From an uncultured Acetatifactor sp. (GTDB lineage: Bacteria > Bacillota > Clostridia > Lachnospirales > Lachnospiraceae): a stretch of DNA of 59,091 nucleotides. Below, one piece after another: positions 25,062 through 33,804 of the stretch. The stretch is from the NCBI GenBank assembly GCA_910583845.1, contig CAJUAB010000027.1, positions 1 through 59,091 on the forward strand. The letters are read 5' to 3'. The number at the start of each line of letters is the position of its first letter. The first letter of the stretch is position 1. A model generated the notes under the pieces. It ran no database searches. It was not told the origin of the DNA and was given only the letters and a program-made list of their open reading frames with translations. The translations under genes were made by a program, and so were the position numbers.

Positions 25062-25898
25062 ATGCAGTTAGGAATACGCCTACATGATACGAGGGAACTC
25101 CCCTTTGAGGAGCGCATTGCGGATGTACACAATCTGGGCTTTGTCTGCGGGCACCTGGCTCTGGCGAAGGTGATTAAGGAGTTCCCCACCACTGACGAGG
25201 CACTGACGCCGGGGCTTGCCATGTATATCAAAAATGTGTTTGCCCGAAATCAGGTGGACATCGCTGTGCTGGGCTGCTACCTGAATCTGGCAAACCCCAA
25301 TCCGGAGCAGCTTAAGAAAGCCACGGACCGATATATGGCCCATGTGCGCTTTGCCTCCTGGCTGGGCTGCGGCGTGGTGGGAACTGAGACCGGCGCTCCC
25401 AACGAGACGTACAGCTTTGTGCCGGAGTGCCATGGGGAGGAAGCGCTGCGGACTTTTATCACCAATCTGCGCCCTGTTGTGAAATATGCGGAACAGATGG
25501 GCGTGGTAGTGGCCATAGAACCGGTGTGGAGACATATCGTATACAGTCCCGGACGCGCCAGAAGGGTGTTGGACGAGATTGCGTCTCCTAACCTGCAGAT
25601 CATACTGGACCCTGTAAATCTGCTGGACTTCTGTAACTATCAGGACCAGGAGGCCATTGTGGAGGAGGCCATTGATGTGCTGGGACCGGATGTGGCCATG
25701 GTGCATCTGAAGGATTTTATGCCGGTGGACGGTAAATTGCAGGCCATGGGCTGCGGACTGGGCATGATGAAATATGAGGCCGTGCTGAAATTCATCAAGG
25801 AGCGCAAGCCCTATATCCATGTGACGCTGGAAGACACCAGGCCGGAGAACAATCAGCAGGCCAGGGCGCATATTCTGGAACTGTATCAAAAAGTGTGA
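25062..25898 (+). CDS. Sugar isomerase/epimerase-like TIM-barrel protein
   Basis: 278 residues of the xylose-isomerase-like TIM-barrel family (AP endonuclease 2 superfamily). Candidate metal ligands are the Glu in VAIEPVW, Asp in IILDPVN, His in MVHLKD and Glu in VTLED. Relatives isomerise or epimerise sugars and sugar acids; the substrate here is likely a pectin-derived sugar or uronate, judging only by position after GH28. TAAGGAGG ribosome site; the gene ends the cluster just before a terminator. Confidence 0.88.
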   Translation: MQLGIRLHDTRELPFEERIADVHNLGFVCGHLALAKVIKEFPTTDEALTPGLAMYIKNVFARNQVDIAVLGCYLNLANPNPEQLKKATDRYMAHVRFASWLGCGVVGTETGAPNETYSFVPECHGEEALRTFITNLRPVVKYAEQMGVVVAIEPVWRHIVYSPGRARRVLDEIASPNLQIILDPVNLLDFCNYQDQEAIVEEAIDVLGPDVAMVHLKDFMPVDGKLQAMGCGLGMMKYEAVLKFIKERKPYIHVTLEDTRPENNQQARAHILELYQKV

Positions 25899-25911
25899 GA
25901 AATCCTGCAAG

Positions 25912-25949
25912 CAAAAGCGTGGACAGAGAGAGACTGCTCCACGCTTTTG
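25912..25949 (+). terminator. Terminator after the pectin catabolic cluster
   Basis: Twelve-base perfect stem CAAAAGCGTGGA / TCCACGCTTTTG with a 14-base loop. Confidence 0.75.
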
Positions 25950-26001
25950 TCATATCAAGATATGATATATGAAAAACCCCGGCAAAAAATGATTACAGGA
26001 C

Positions 26002-26030
26002 TTGTCAAATAACAGAAGATATGCTATTGT
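26002..26030 (+). promoter_or_regulatory. Promoter of the coiled-coil gene
   Basis: TTGTCA (26002-26007), 17-base spacer, TATTGT (26025-26030), giving a leader of about 250 bases. Confidence 0.5.
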
Positions 26031-26035
26031 AGTTA

Positions 26036-26284
26036 CAAAGCAAAAGATTTCCAGGGCCATGGTCCCGTTAAGCACATCTGTGCGTCTGAAGAGCTTCTTT
26101 GTTCTATCTCAGGAATCCTGCTTTTATTACCCGATTAAAAATATGATATGAGCGGGGGCAAGGTGCTTTTTTTGTGGTTCCCGCAATGCAGACAGGAGGA
26201 AACGCGGATGAACGGACCATGAAAGGTACAGAAAGAACAGGAAACGCATAACAATGGGTTTAGAAAATGAAGGGAGAGAATAAA
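26036..26284 (+). other. Structured leader with three tiny ORFs
   Basis: Untranslated leader of ~250 bases. It has short hairpins (GGGCCATGGTCCC, GCACATCTGTGC) and a stem GCGGGGGC / GTTCCCGC around a T-rich loop. Then a strong AGGAGG precedes a four-codon ORF (26208-26222), whose stop overlaps the ATG of a ten-codon ORF (26219-26251), followed by a nine-codon ORF (26254-26283) ending one base before the main start. No known riboswitch class is recognised. Confidence 0.4.
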
Positions 26285-26590
26285 ATGTTAGAACCAAAGG
26301 ACTTAGAAATTCTGGAAAATATGATGGAATCTGTTGTAAAAAAGTCGGAGAAATCCATATTAAAACAAGTGGATGAAAAAATCCTGAAATCGGAGGGGCT
26401 TCTTCTGGATGAGATCGAGCGAACAAGGAATATTCTGGAGAAAAAGATCACCAAAGTGCAGCAGAATGTGGACGAACTCTATAAGTACTACAGGATTACC
26501 AGGCTGGAAAACGAGAATATATCACTGATTGTAGAGCAGCTGGAAGACTTGACAAGAAGGGTGGAAATACTGGAAAAAAGGACGGCCTAG
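26285..26590 (+). CDS. Small coiled-coil protein of unknown function
   Basis: 101 residues, almost wholly helical and charged, with heptad-like Leu/Ile spacing from start to end (LEDLTRRVEILEKR at the C-terminus). No membrane segment or enzyme motif. The start at 26285 has GGGAG nine bases upstream; the ATG 18 bases earlier lacks a ribosome site. It has its own promoter and lies convergent with the pectinesterase gene, so it may not belong to pectin use. A short palindrome follows the stop. Confidence 0.7.
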   Translation: MLEPKDLEILENMMESVVKKSEKSILKQVDEKILKSEGLLLDEIERTRNILEKKITKVQQNVDELYKYYRITRLENENISLIVEQLEDLTRRVEILEKRTA

Positions 26591-26611
26591 AGCGTGTTCA
26601 GACACGCTCTA
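26588..26611. terminator. Hairpin between convergent genes
   Basis: Ten-base stem TAGAGCGTGT / ACACGCTCTA including the stop codons of both flanking genes. It lacks a T-run, so termination would be weak, but it is placed to serve both strands. Confidence 0.5.
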
Positions 26612-27649
26612 GACTGTAGGAAACCACCCGTCCAGCACCTCTTCCGGATTGTATTGCGCTGCCTCCCGCTCTGTCAGCTGACAGGAAAAATCCGCTCGCT
26701 GGCAGGTTTCGCTGCCGGGGCCGGAGCAGTTGTATTCGCCATAATAAAAACGTCCGTGCTCTTTGCCCCAGTCAGCCCATCCGGCAGGGTGGATATGGGC
26801 ATCCATATAACACTCCCAAAAGACCGTGCGGGCATATTCACGCCAGGGACGGCCCAGATATACGGAGGCCTGGGGACAGTTGCCCAGCAGCTTACAGCGA
26901 TGGAACACATAGCCGAATTTTTGCCCCTGGGGCGTGGAGGCGGCGGTAAGGTATCCGTAGATCCGCTGTCCGTCAGGGCTTTCCCGGGGAAGGCGCTTTG
27001 GCAGGGCGGCAAAGATTTCACAGTCTTCAAAATAGCAGATTCCGCTGCCGAAGATAAAATCCACATCGCCCTGTATATAGCAGTGCTTATAATACTGGCG
27101 GCCCATGACGCGGGGCAGATTCTGACCGGGGCCGGTGAACCCTCCGGGCTGTGCCTCTTTCTGGGGCAGCGGTGCCGTGAACAGCGTGTCCTGGCTGCCG
27201 ATCAGGCGGCAATGCTCCAGAAAGAGCCGGTCTCCGTCCGCATACAGGGCGATGGCCTGCCCTACCAGACGCCCGCAGCCCGCGTCGTTCTCAACGGTCA
27301 TATGGCGCAGCGTTACATCATGTGTATGGACGCGCAGGGTTGCCGTGCGGAAAGTGCCCCTTTTGCTGCCGTCTTCCAGAATCTGTAACGCATAATCCCC
27401 ATATACCAGCACCGTGTCATCGGCACCGCTTCCCTCCAGGGTTACGCGGGGGCGCTCCAATACCAGTTTCTCCCGATAGGTGCCGGGCGCTATATGGATT
27501 ATGGCGGGGGTAATTGCTTCATGGGGGGCAGGATAGGAGGGGGTAAGAGGGGTATAGTCCCTGCTGATCCAGGAGATGGCCTCCCCGATGGTGGCAAAAC
27601 AGGGAGACGGCTGATTCTCTCCCACATAGATATGGATGACTTCACACAT
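26609..27649 (-). CDS. Pectinesterase (CE8)
   Basis: 346 residues, right-handed beta-helix CE8 family. Catalytic features are Q153-D154 (GSQDTLF), D197 in GDVDFIFG, and the R267-P-W269 motif LGRPWR. It removes methyl esters from galacturonan, so GH28 or lyases can act. No signal peptide is visible, which suggests a cytoplasmic enzyme acting on imported methylated oligogalacturonides. The start is the ATG at 27649 with GGAG six bases upstream; upstream in-frame ATGs lack better sites. It stands apart from the GH28 run, on the opposite strand. Confidence 0.93.
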   Translation of the reverse strand: MCEVIHIYVGENQPSPCFATIGEAISWISRDYTPLTPSYPAPHEAITPAIIHIAPGTYREKLVLERPRVTLEGSGADDTVLVYGDYALQILEDGSKRGTFRTATLRVHTHDVTLRHMTVENDAGCGRLVGQAIALYADGDRLFLEHCRLIGSQDTLFTAPLPQKEAQPGGFTGPGQNLPRVMGRQYYKHCYIQGDVDFIFGSGICYFEDCEIFAALPKRLPRESPDGQRIYGYLTAASTPQGQKFGYVFHRCKLLGNCPQASVYLGRPWREYARTVFWECYMDAHIHPAGWADWGKEHGRFYYGEYNCSGPGSETCQRADFSCQLTEREAAQYNPEEVLDGWFPTV

Positions 27650-27764
27650 ATTGTTCTCCATTCCGCCGTCTTCGGCCAACGGCACTCATCTTGTTAAAAG
27701 TGCGATACACATCCGGCGGAAAGCAATTTCAGACGCGCTTTGCGGCCGGACGGCGCACCGGGAG

Positions 27765-28844
27765 TCATAATAAAGTTTCGATACACAGGTCCGGCTCATC
27801 CGCCAGATTGACATATTCCGTGCCGCATTTCACTACAGGCCGGGACAGTTTTGGTCTGTTGATATAAATGATCGCACCCTCCCGGCCATCGTTCAGACGA
27901 CAGCGGTTCTGTATATAGGTGTCAACGATATTTTCCAGAAAACACAGAACATATGCCACGTCATACCGCTGCAAGCCCTCGGATTCGAAGATCTCAATGA
28001 CTTTGAAGGGGCAGATGGGGGCCCGGTAGACCCGGGCGGAGGTCATGGCGTCATAGACATCGGCAATGGCTACCATTTTGGCATAACGGTCGATTTCCTG
28101 ATCCTTCAGGCCCTGGGGATAACCGGAGCCGTCACAGCGTTCATGATGCATGAGGGCGGCATTGCATATATGCCGGTCAAGATTCTGCGACTTGAGCAGC
28201 TGATAGCCCTCGGAGGAATGTTTTTTGACCTGATAATACTCCAGATCTGTAAGCTTCCCGGGTTTGGTGATAATATCATGGGGCACCAGCAGCTTGCCCA
28301 CATCATGAAGCAATCCGCAGGCCGTGGCCATCTCCACTTCATCCGCCGAAAGCTGCAGCCAGCGGGCAAACACATTGCAGATCAGTCCCACATTCAGGCA
28401 GTGGGCAAAAGTGGAGTCATCATATTCGCGCATATTGTGAAGCATATCCAGAATACTGATGTGTCCTCTGGCATCCGTAACCATCATCAGAGAACGGGAC
28501 AAAAGTTCTTTCACATCCAGCTGGGTATTTTTCTCCACTACATTGTTGATCATACCTTTGAAATGATCTATTTCCTCATCGTAAATTATTTTAAAAGACT
28601 GAAACTGGGGACTCTTCTTAACACGTTCAAAATAGGACATCTCTGAGGGGGTGGTCTGAGCCTCCGGCTGTGAAAGGATTTCATCTTTTACGTGTACAGT
28701 CAGAACACCGTAGAGATCCAGCTTCATAATCAGGGCGTCCGTAAGCACAGTGCCCCGGGACAGAATCAGCTGATGATTGGGGTTCATCACATCGTCCGCT
28801 ATGACCATTCCGGGAACCAATTGTAGAGTGGGTAATCTCTTCAT
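27765..28844 (-). CDS. HD-GYP domain protein (probable c-di-GMP phosphodiesterase)
   Basis: 359 residues. The N-terminal ~110 residues include a domain seen before bacterial HD-GYP proteins (PGMVIADDV...GTVLTDALI). The HD-GYP domain has H180-D181 and H233-H-E-x2-D238-G-x-G-Y-P, the expected signature. Such proteins hydrolyse cyclic-di-GMP and affect motility, adhesion or metabolism; no GGDEF protein is in the window. AAAGG ribosome site; upstream a sigma-D-like box pair is possible (28886-28911). The gene is divergent from secA across the 91-bp repeat array. Confidence 0.9.
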   Translation of the reverse strand: MKRLPTLQLVPGMVIADDVMNPNHQLILSRGTVLTDALIMKLDLYGVLTVHVKDEILSQPEAQTTPSEMSYFERVKKSPQFQSFKIIYDEEIDHFKGMINNVVEKNTQLDVKELLSRSLMMVTDARGHISILDMLHNMREYDDSTFAHCLNVGLICNVFARWLQLSADEVEMATACGLLHDVGKLLVPHDIITKPGKLTDLEYYQVKKHSSEGYQLLKSQNLDRHICNAALMHHERCDGSGYPQGLKDQEIDRYAKMVAIADVYDAMTSARVYRAPICPFKVIEIFESEGLQRYDVAYVLCFLENIVDTYIQNRCRLNDGREGAIIYINRPKLSRPVVKCGTEYVNLADEPDLCIETLL

Positions 28845-28911
28845 GCAATACTGCCTTTCCCCCTTGGAACTCAGGTAAAATCAGGATATCAATGCTTTAT
28901 TGACCGTTTTA

Positions 28912-29223
28912 TTCCGGAAGTGAAGAACACACTTCCGATAAGCCATATTACAGGAAGTAAAAACATCTTCCTGTAATCGAATGCGGCGCAAAGAACGCGC
29001 CTTTTATCGGAAATAAAATACACTTCCGATAAGCCATATTACAGGAAGCAAGAGCATCTTCCTGTAATCGAATGCGGCGCAAAGGACGCGCCTTTTATCG
29101 GAAGTAAAATACACTTCCGATAAGCCATATTACAGGAAGCAAGAGCATCTTCCTGTAATCGAATGCGGCGCAAAGGACGCGCCTTTTATCGGAAGTGAAA
29201 TACACTTCCGATAAGCCATATTA
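28912..29223. repeat. 91-bp tandem repeat array with three hairpins per unit
   Basis: Units begin at 28930, 29021 and 29112, with a partial copy at 29203, each exactly 91 bases. Each unit contains three inverted repeats: TTACAGGAAG / CTTCCTGTAA, GGCGC / GCGCC and ATCGGAAGT / ACTTCCGAT. Units 2 and 3 differ at only one base; unit 1 differs from them at five to six sites. The array fills the gap between the HD-GYP gene and secA and carries no coding frame. Confidence 0.92.
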
Positions 29224-29297
29224 TAACGAAAAAGGCAGTGGATGTCAATTTTAACATAAAGTTTACAAAATGTTAAGGGATAAGTATTTTTCTGTGG

Positions 29298-29326
29298 TTG
29301 AATCCCGGGCACAAATCTGCTACAAT
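29298..29326 (+). promoter_or_regulatory. Promoter of secA
   Basis: TTGAAT (29298-29303), 17-base spacer, TACAAT (29321-29326). The remaining ~185 bases to the secA start form an untranslated leader in which I see no known motif. Confidence 0.7.
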
Positions 29327-29511
29327 AGTTCTGTTCAGGATTTACAACCAGAAAGTAAAGCCGGTATGGATTGACGTAATGGCAAATGCAGATCCGCGGT
29401 CCGCATGATAAGCACAATGGCACGGGCACGGCTGGTTCTGACGTTACACATTCAAATACATTTTGGCGCAGGATCGCAGGGCAGATCTGTGATCCGCAGG
29501 AAGAGGTAAGG

Positions 29512-32082
29512 ATGAAATTAACGGAGAAGATATTCGGCACACACAGCCAGAGGGAATTAAAGCGCATCACGCCCATCGTGGATTCCATTGAGGCCCTGCG
29601 GCCTGAAATGATGGAACTGACAGACGAGCAGATGAAGGCCAGGACGGAGGCGTTTAAGGAGAGGCTGGCGGGAGGCGAGACGCTGGACGATATACTGCCC
29701 GAGGCGTACGCCTTGGTGCGGGAAGCGGCCAGGAGAGTGCTTAAGACGGAACACTACAGAGTGCAGCTTATCGGCGGTGTGATTATGCATCAGGGGCGCA
29801 TCGCTGAGATGAAAACCGGCGAGGGCAAGACACAGACTTTTTTGCTGCCCGCTTATCTGAACGCGCTGGAGGGTAAGGGCGTACATGTGGTGACAGTCAA
29901 CGACTATCTGGCCAAGCGTGACGCGGAGTGGATGGGGCAGGTGCATGAATTTCTGGGGCTGACTGTGGGAGTGGTGCTCAACAGCATGACTCCGGAGGAG
30001 CGAAAGAAGGCATATGGCTGTGATATCACCTATGTGACAAACAACGAACTGGGATTTGACTATCTGCGGGATAATATGGTGATCTACAAGGAGCAGCTGG
30101 TGTTGCGAAATCTTCACTTTGCCATCATTGACGAGGTAGACTCCGTTCTGATTGACGAGGCCAGGACACCGCTGATTATCTCCGGCCAGAGTGGCAAGTC
30201 CACGGCTCTGTACGAGATGTGCGATATGCTGGCCCGGCAGATGAAGCGTGGAGACGATATGCAGCAATTGTCCAAGATGGACGCGCTGATGGGCATCGTT
30301 CAGGAGGAGACGGGTGACTTTATCGTCAATGAAAAGGATAAGGTGATTAACCTCACCGCCGCCGGTGTGGCCAAGGTGGAGAAGTTTTTCCATATCGACA
30401 ACTATGCCGACCCTGAAAATCTGGAGATCCAGCACAATATCATTCTGGCCCTGCGCGCCCATAATCTGATGTTCCGGGACCAGGACTATGTGGTCAAGGA
30501 TGACCAGGTACTGATTGTAGATGAGTTTACCGGGCGTATCATGCCGGGGCGGCGCTATTCCGACGGTCTGCATCAGGCCATCGAGGCCAAGGAGCGGGTG
30601 AAGGTTAAAAGGGAGAGCAAAACTCTGGCATCCATCACCTTCCAGAATTTCTTTAATCTGTTTGAGAAAAAGTGTGGCGGCACCGGTACGGCTCTGACGG
30701 AAGAAAACGAGTTCCGCGACATCTATGGCATGGATGTGGTGGAGGTGCCTACCCACAAGCCCATCGCCCGTATTGACCAGCAGGACGCGGTGTATAAGAC
30801 CCGGGCCGAGAAATTGAAGGCCATTGTGGAGGCAGTTGAGGAGGCTCATGCCAAGGGACAGCCGGTGCTGGTGGGTACAATCACCATAGACGCCAGTGAA
30901 GAGCTGAGCAAATTGTTGAATAAGCGGGGCATTGCGCACAAGGTTCTGAATGCCAAATTCCATGAGCTGGAGGCAGAGATCGTAGCGGATGCCGGTATTC
31001 ACGGGGCTGTGACCATCGCTACCAACATGGCGGGGCGTGGTACGGACATCAAGCTGGACGAAGAGGCCAGAGCGGCGGGAGGACTCAAGATTATCGGCAC
31101 GGAGCGGCATGAGTCCCGCCGTATCGATAATCAGCTAAGAGGCCGTTCGGGACGTCAGGGAGATCCGGGAGAGTCCAAGTTCTACATCTCTCTGGAGGAT
31201 GAGTTGATGCGTCTCTTCGGCTCCGAACGGCTGATCAGTATGTTCAATGCGTTGGGTATTCCGGAGGGACAGGAGATTGAGCACAAGGCGCTCACCAATG
31301 CCATCGAGTCCGCTCAGAAGAAGATTGAGAACAATAACTTTGGCATCAGAAAGAATCTGCTTGAGTATGACCGTGTCATGAGCGAGCAAAGGGAGATCAT
31401 CTATGACGAAAGAAGCCGGGTACTGAACGGTGAGAGCATGAGGGATGTGATCTTCAAGATGATCACCGATATCACCGAGAATGCCGTGGATATCAGCATC
31501 GGTGACGAGGGAGATGCCGAAGAGTGGGACTACAATGAGCTGAATACCCTGTTGCTGCCCACCGTGCCCATTGAGCCGGTGACCAGGGAGAGGGTGAGCA
31601 AACCAAAGAAAAATGGCTTAAAGCAGCAGCTCAAGGAGGAGGCTGTGAAGCTATATGAGTCCAAGGAGGCGGAATTTCCGGATGCGGAGGCGATCCGTGA
31701 GATTGAGCGGGTGATTCTGCTCAAGGTCATCGACCGGAAGTGGATGGACCATATTGATGATATGGAGCAGCTGCGCCAGGGCATTGGCTTACAGGCTTAC
31801 GGACAGAGAGACCCTCTGGTGGAATATAAGATGAACGGTTATGAGATGTTTGATGAGATGACGCAGAACATCAAGGAGGAGACGGTGCGTCTGCTGTTCC
31901 ATATCAAGATTGAACAGAAGGTGGAAAGGGAGCAGGTGGCTCAGGTGACCGGCACCAACAAGGATGTGTCGCTCGCAAAGGCTCCCGCTAAGCGCGCGGC
32001 ATCCAAAGTATATCCCAATGATCCATGCCCCTGCGGCAGCGGCAAGAAATTCAAACAGTGCTGCGGCAGAGCCGGAAAATAA
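29512..32082 (+). CDS. secA: Protein translocase ATPase SecA
   Basis: 856 residues, normal for Firmicutes. It has Walker A in MKTGEGKTQ, DEVDS (Walker B), and the C-terminal zinc-binding CPCGSGKKFKQCCG. SecA drives preproteins through SecYEG at the membrane using ATP. The start ATG at 29512 follows AAGAGGT; the upstream reading frame of 42 codons lies in the leader. The zinc tail supports SecB-independent, phospholipid-linked forms. It is followed 104 bases later by prfB, the usual clostridial arrangement. Confidence 0.97.
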   Translation: MKLTEKIFGTHSQRELKRITPIVDSIEALRPEMMELTDEQMKARTEAFKERLAGGETLDDILPEAYALVREAARRVLKTEHYRVQLIGGVIMHQGRIAEMKTGEGKTQTFLLPAYLNALEGKGVHVVTVNDYLAKRDAEWMGQVHEFLGLTVGVVLNSMTPEERKKAYGCDITYVTNNELGFDYLRDNMVIYKEQLVLRNLHFAIIDEVDSVLIDEARTPLIISGQSGKSTALYEMCDMLARQMKRGDDMQQLSKMDALMGIVQEETGDFIVNEKDKVINLTAAGVAKVEKFFHIDNYADPENLEIQHNIILALRAHNLMFRDQDYVVKDDQVLIVDEFTGRIMPGRRYSDGLHQAIEAKERVKVKRESKTLASITFQNFFNLFEKKCGGTGTALTEENEFRDIYGMDVVEVPTHKPIARIDQQDAVYKTRAEKLKAIVEAVEEAHAKGQPVLVGTITIDASEELSKLLNKRGIAHKVLNAKFHELEAEIVADAGIHGAVTIATNMAGRGTDIKLDEEARAAGGLKIIGTERHESRRIDNQLRGRSGRQGDPGESKFYISLEDELMRLFGSERLISMFNALGIPEGQEIEHKALTNAIESAQKKIENNNFGIRKNLLEYDRVMSEQREIIYDERSRVLNGESMRDVIFKMITDITENAVDISIGDEGDAEEWDYNELNTLLLPTVPIEPVTRERVSKPKKNGLKQQLKEEAVKLYESKEAEFPDAEAIREIERVILLKVIDRKWMDHIDDMEQLRQGIGLQAYGQRDPLVEYKMNGYEMFDEMTQNIKEETVRLLFHIKIEQKVEREQVAQVTGTNKDVSLAKAPAKRAASKVYPNDPCPCGSGKKFKQCCGRAGK

Positions 32083-32185
32083 ACAGGGGACTTAAGTCAT
32101 CCAGGCGGAAACTCCGCGGCAGCAGGATTTCAGGGCAGGGAGACACTGAACAGAAAAAATAATATTTGAAAGGCGGTGACGCAAA

Positions 32186-33308
32186 GTGGTTGAATTAGAT
32201 TCTATGAAGTCAGAACTTCTGGCTTACGAAACTCCATTAGCGGAAGTGAGGGATTCACTTTAACCTCGCTGACAAGGCGAAGCGAATCGAAGAACTGGAG
32301 ATGGAGATGGAAGCTCCCGGTTTCTGGGATGATCCGGACCGTTCCAACAAGCTGATGAAAGAACTGAAAAATATGAAGGACACAGTGGAGGATTTTCGGA
32401 AGCTGGAGACCCAGTATGACGATATTCTGACGCTGATTGAGATGGGCTATGAGGAAGAGGACGCGTCCCTGATTCCGGAGGTTCGCGGTGAACTGGATGA
32501 GTTTACCCGGGAGCTGGACGGCTTGAGAATTGGTATTCTGTTGTCAGGAGAGTATGATAAAAATAATGCGATCCTCAAGCTGAACGCCGGGGCAGGAGGC
32601 ACGGAGAGCTGTGACTGGTGCAGCATGCTGTACCGCATGTATACCCGCTGGGCGGAGCGCAGGGGTTTCTCCCTGGAAGTGCTGGATTATCTGGACGGCG
32701 ATGAGGCGGGCATAAAGTCGGTGACCTTTCAGGTCAATGGCATCAATGCCTATGGCTATCTGAAATCAGAGAAAGGTGTTCACCGTCTGGTGCGGATCTC
32801 CCCCTTCAACGCGCAGGGCAAGCGACAGACCTCCTTTGTGTCGCTGGATGTGATGCCGGATATCGAGGAGGATCTGGATGTGGAGATCGACGAGAAGGAT
32901 CTGCGCATTGATACCTACCGAAGCAGCGGCGCCGGAGGCCAGCATATCAACAAGACCTCTTCGGCCATCCGGATCACCCATATTCCCACGGGAACGGTGG
33001 TGCAGTGCCAGAATGAGCGCAGCCAGTTCCAGAACAAGGATAAGGCCATGCAGATGTTGAAAGCCAAGCTCTATCTCTTGAAGCAGGAGGCCAATGTAGA
33101 GAAGCTGTCGGATATCAGGGGTGAGGTCAAGGACATTGCCTGGGGCAATCAGATCCGCTCCTATGTGCTCCAGCCCTATAAGCTGGTGAAGGATCTGCGC
33201 ACGGAGGTGGAGAGCGGCAATGCTGACGCGGTGCTGGATGGGGCGCTGGACCCCTTTATCAACGGATATCTGAAATGGATGAGTACCCGGGGAAGGGAAA
33301 AACAGTAA
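32186..33308 (+). CDS. prfB: Peptide chain release factor 2 with programmed +1 frameshift
   Basis: Two frames joined by a +1 shift: 25 codons from a GTG at 32186 end at a zero-frame TAA (32261-32263), then reading resumes at 32262 and continues to 33308, 373 residues in all. The slip site reads CTT-TAA-C, preceded by the internal SD-like GAGGGA. RF2 features follow: the SPF specificity tripeptide (ISPFNAQG) and GAGGQHINKT (GGQ catalytic loop). RF2 ends translation at UGA and UAA. The family's site is nearly always CTT-TGA-C, which only RF2 recognises; here the stop is TAA, which RF1 also reads, an unusual feature that would weaken autoregulation. AGGCGG ribosome site. Confidence 0.92.
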
Positions 33309-33345
33309 CTGCCCGTGGAAAAGGAAATGTAAAGTCGTAGGCAGA

Positions 33346-33386
33346 CGCCCTGCCGCGCACCGAGAGGGAGCGCGGCAGGGCGTTTT
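33346..33386 (+). terminator. Terminator after prfB
   Basis: Twelve-base perfect stem CGCCCTGCCGCG / CGCGGCAGGGCG, 13-base loop, then TTTT. It isolates secA-prfB from the feo genes. Confidence 0.9.
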
Positions 33387-33463
33387 CGTGCAGGGGGGCC
33401 GGACGCGCTGGGGAGTACTGAGGAGATCAGAACAGACGGATCAATCAAATTGGAAAAAAATGC

Positions 33464-33495
33464 TTGACATCCGGAATAAGTTAGCATATACTAAC
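33464..33495 (+). promoter_or_regulatory. feo promoter with overlapping metal-regulator-like operator
   Basis: TTGACA (33464-33469), 17-base spacer, TATACT (33487-33492). The palindrome GTTAG-CATATA-CTAAC (33480-33495) covers the -10 box, like operators of DtxR/MntR-type iron regulators. Regulator identity is inferred from the target genes and site shape. Confidence 0.65.
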
Positions 33496-33546
33496 TAAAG
33501 AGAGATGGGTATAACTCAAATAAGCAGAGAAAGGGAGGCGGACCAT

Positions 33547-33759
33547 ATGCCATTAACGATGGTTAAGGAAGGGGAAGCGAATGTGATCAGGAAGGTGGGA
33601 GGCGGAGAAGAGACCCGCAGATTTTTGGAAGGGCTGGGCTTTGTGTCCGGCGGACAGGTGACGGTGATCTCCACGGCCGGAGGCAACTTAATTGTGAATG
33701 TGAGAGAGGCGCGGGTGGCCATCGGAAAGGACATGGCGCGGGAAATATGGGTGCGGTGA
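33547..33759 (+). CDS. feoA: Ferrous iron transport protein A (first copy)
   Basis: 70 residues, an SH3-like FeoA. The sequence contains RFLEGLGFVSGGQVTVIS and a C-terminal beta strand. FeoA proteins are cytoplasmic partners of FeoB and help Fe(II) uptake. The ATG at 33547 follows GGGAGG; an ATG upstream at 33505 is rejected. It is the first of two tandem FeoA genes ahead of feoB, an arrangement common in Clostridia, and follows the iron-regulated promoter. Confidence 0.9.
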   Translation: MPLTMVKEGEANVIRKVGGGEETRRFLEGLGFVSGGQVTVISTAGGNLIVNVREARVAIGKDMAREIWVR

Positions 33760-33804
33760 ACGCGCGAACACGGATTCAGACAGGTAATTGGGAGAGGAGA
33801 GAAT

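Noticed and set aside
28912..29223. Possible CRISPR array at the repeat cluster
   Set aside because: Units are 91 bases with no variable spacers and contain several internal palindromes; no cas genes nearby.
32186..33308. prfB as a broken gene because of the TAA at 32261
   Set aside because: The +1 slip restores exact RF2 sequence on both sides, the expected programmed frameshift; not a pseudogene.
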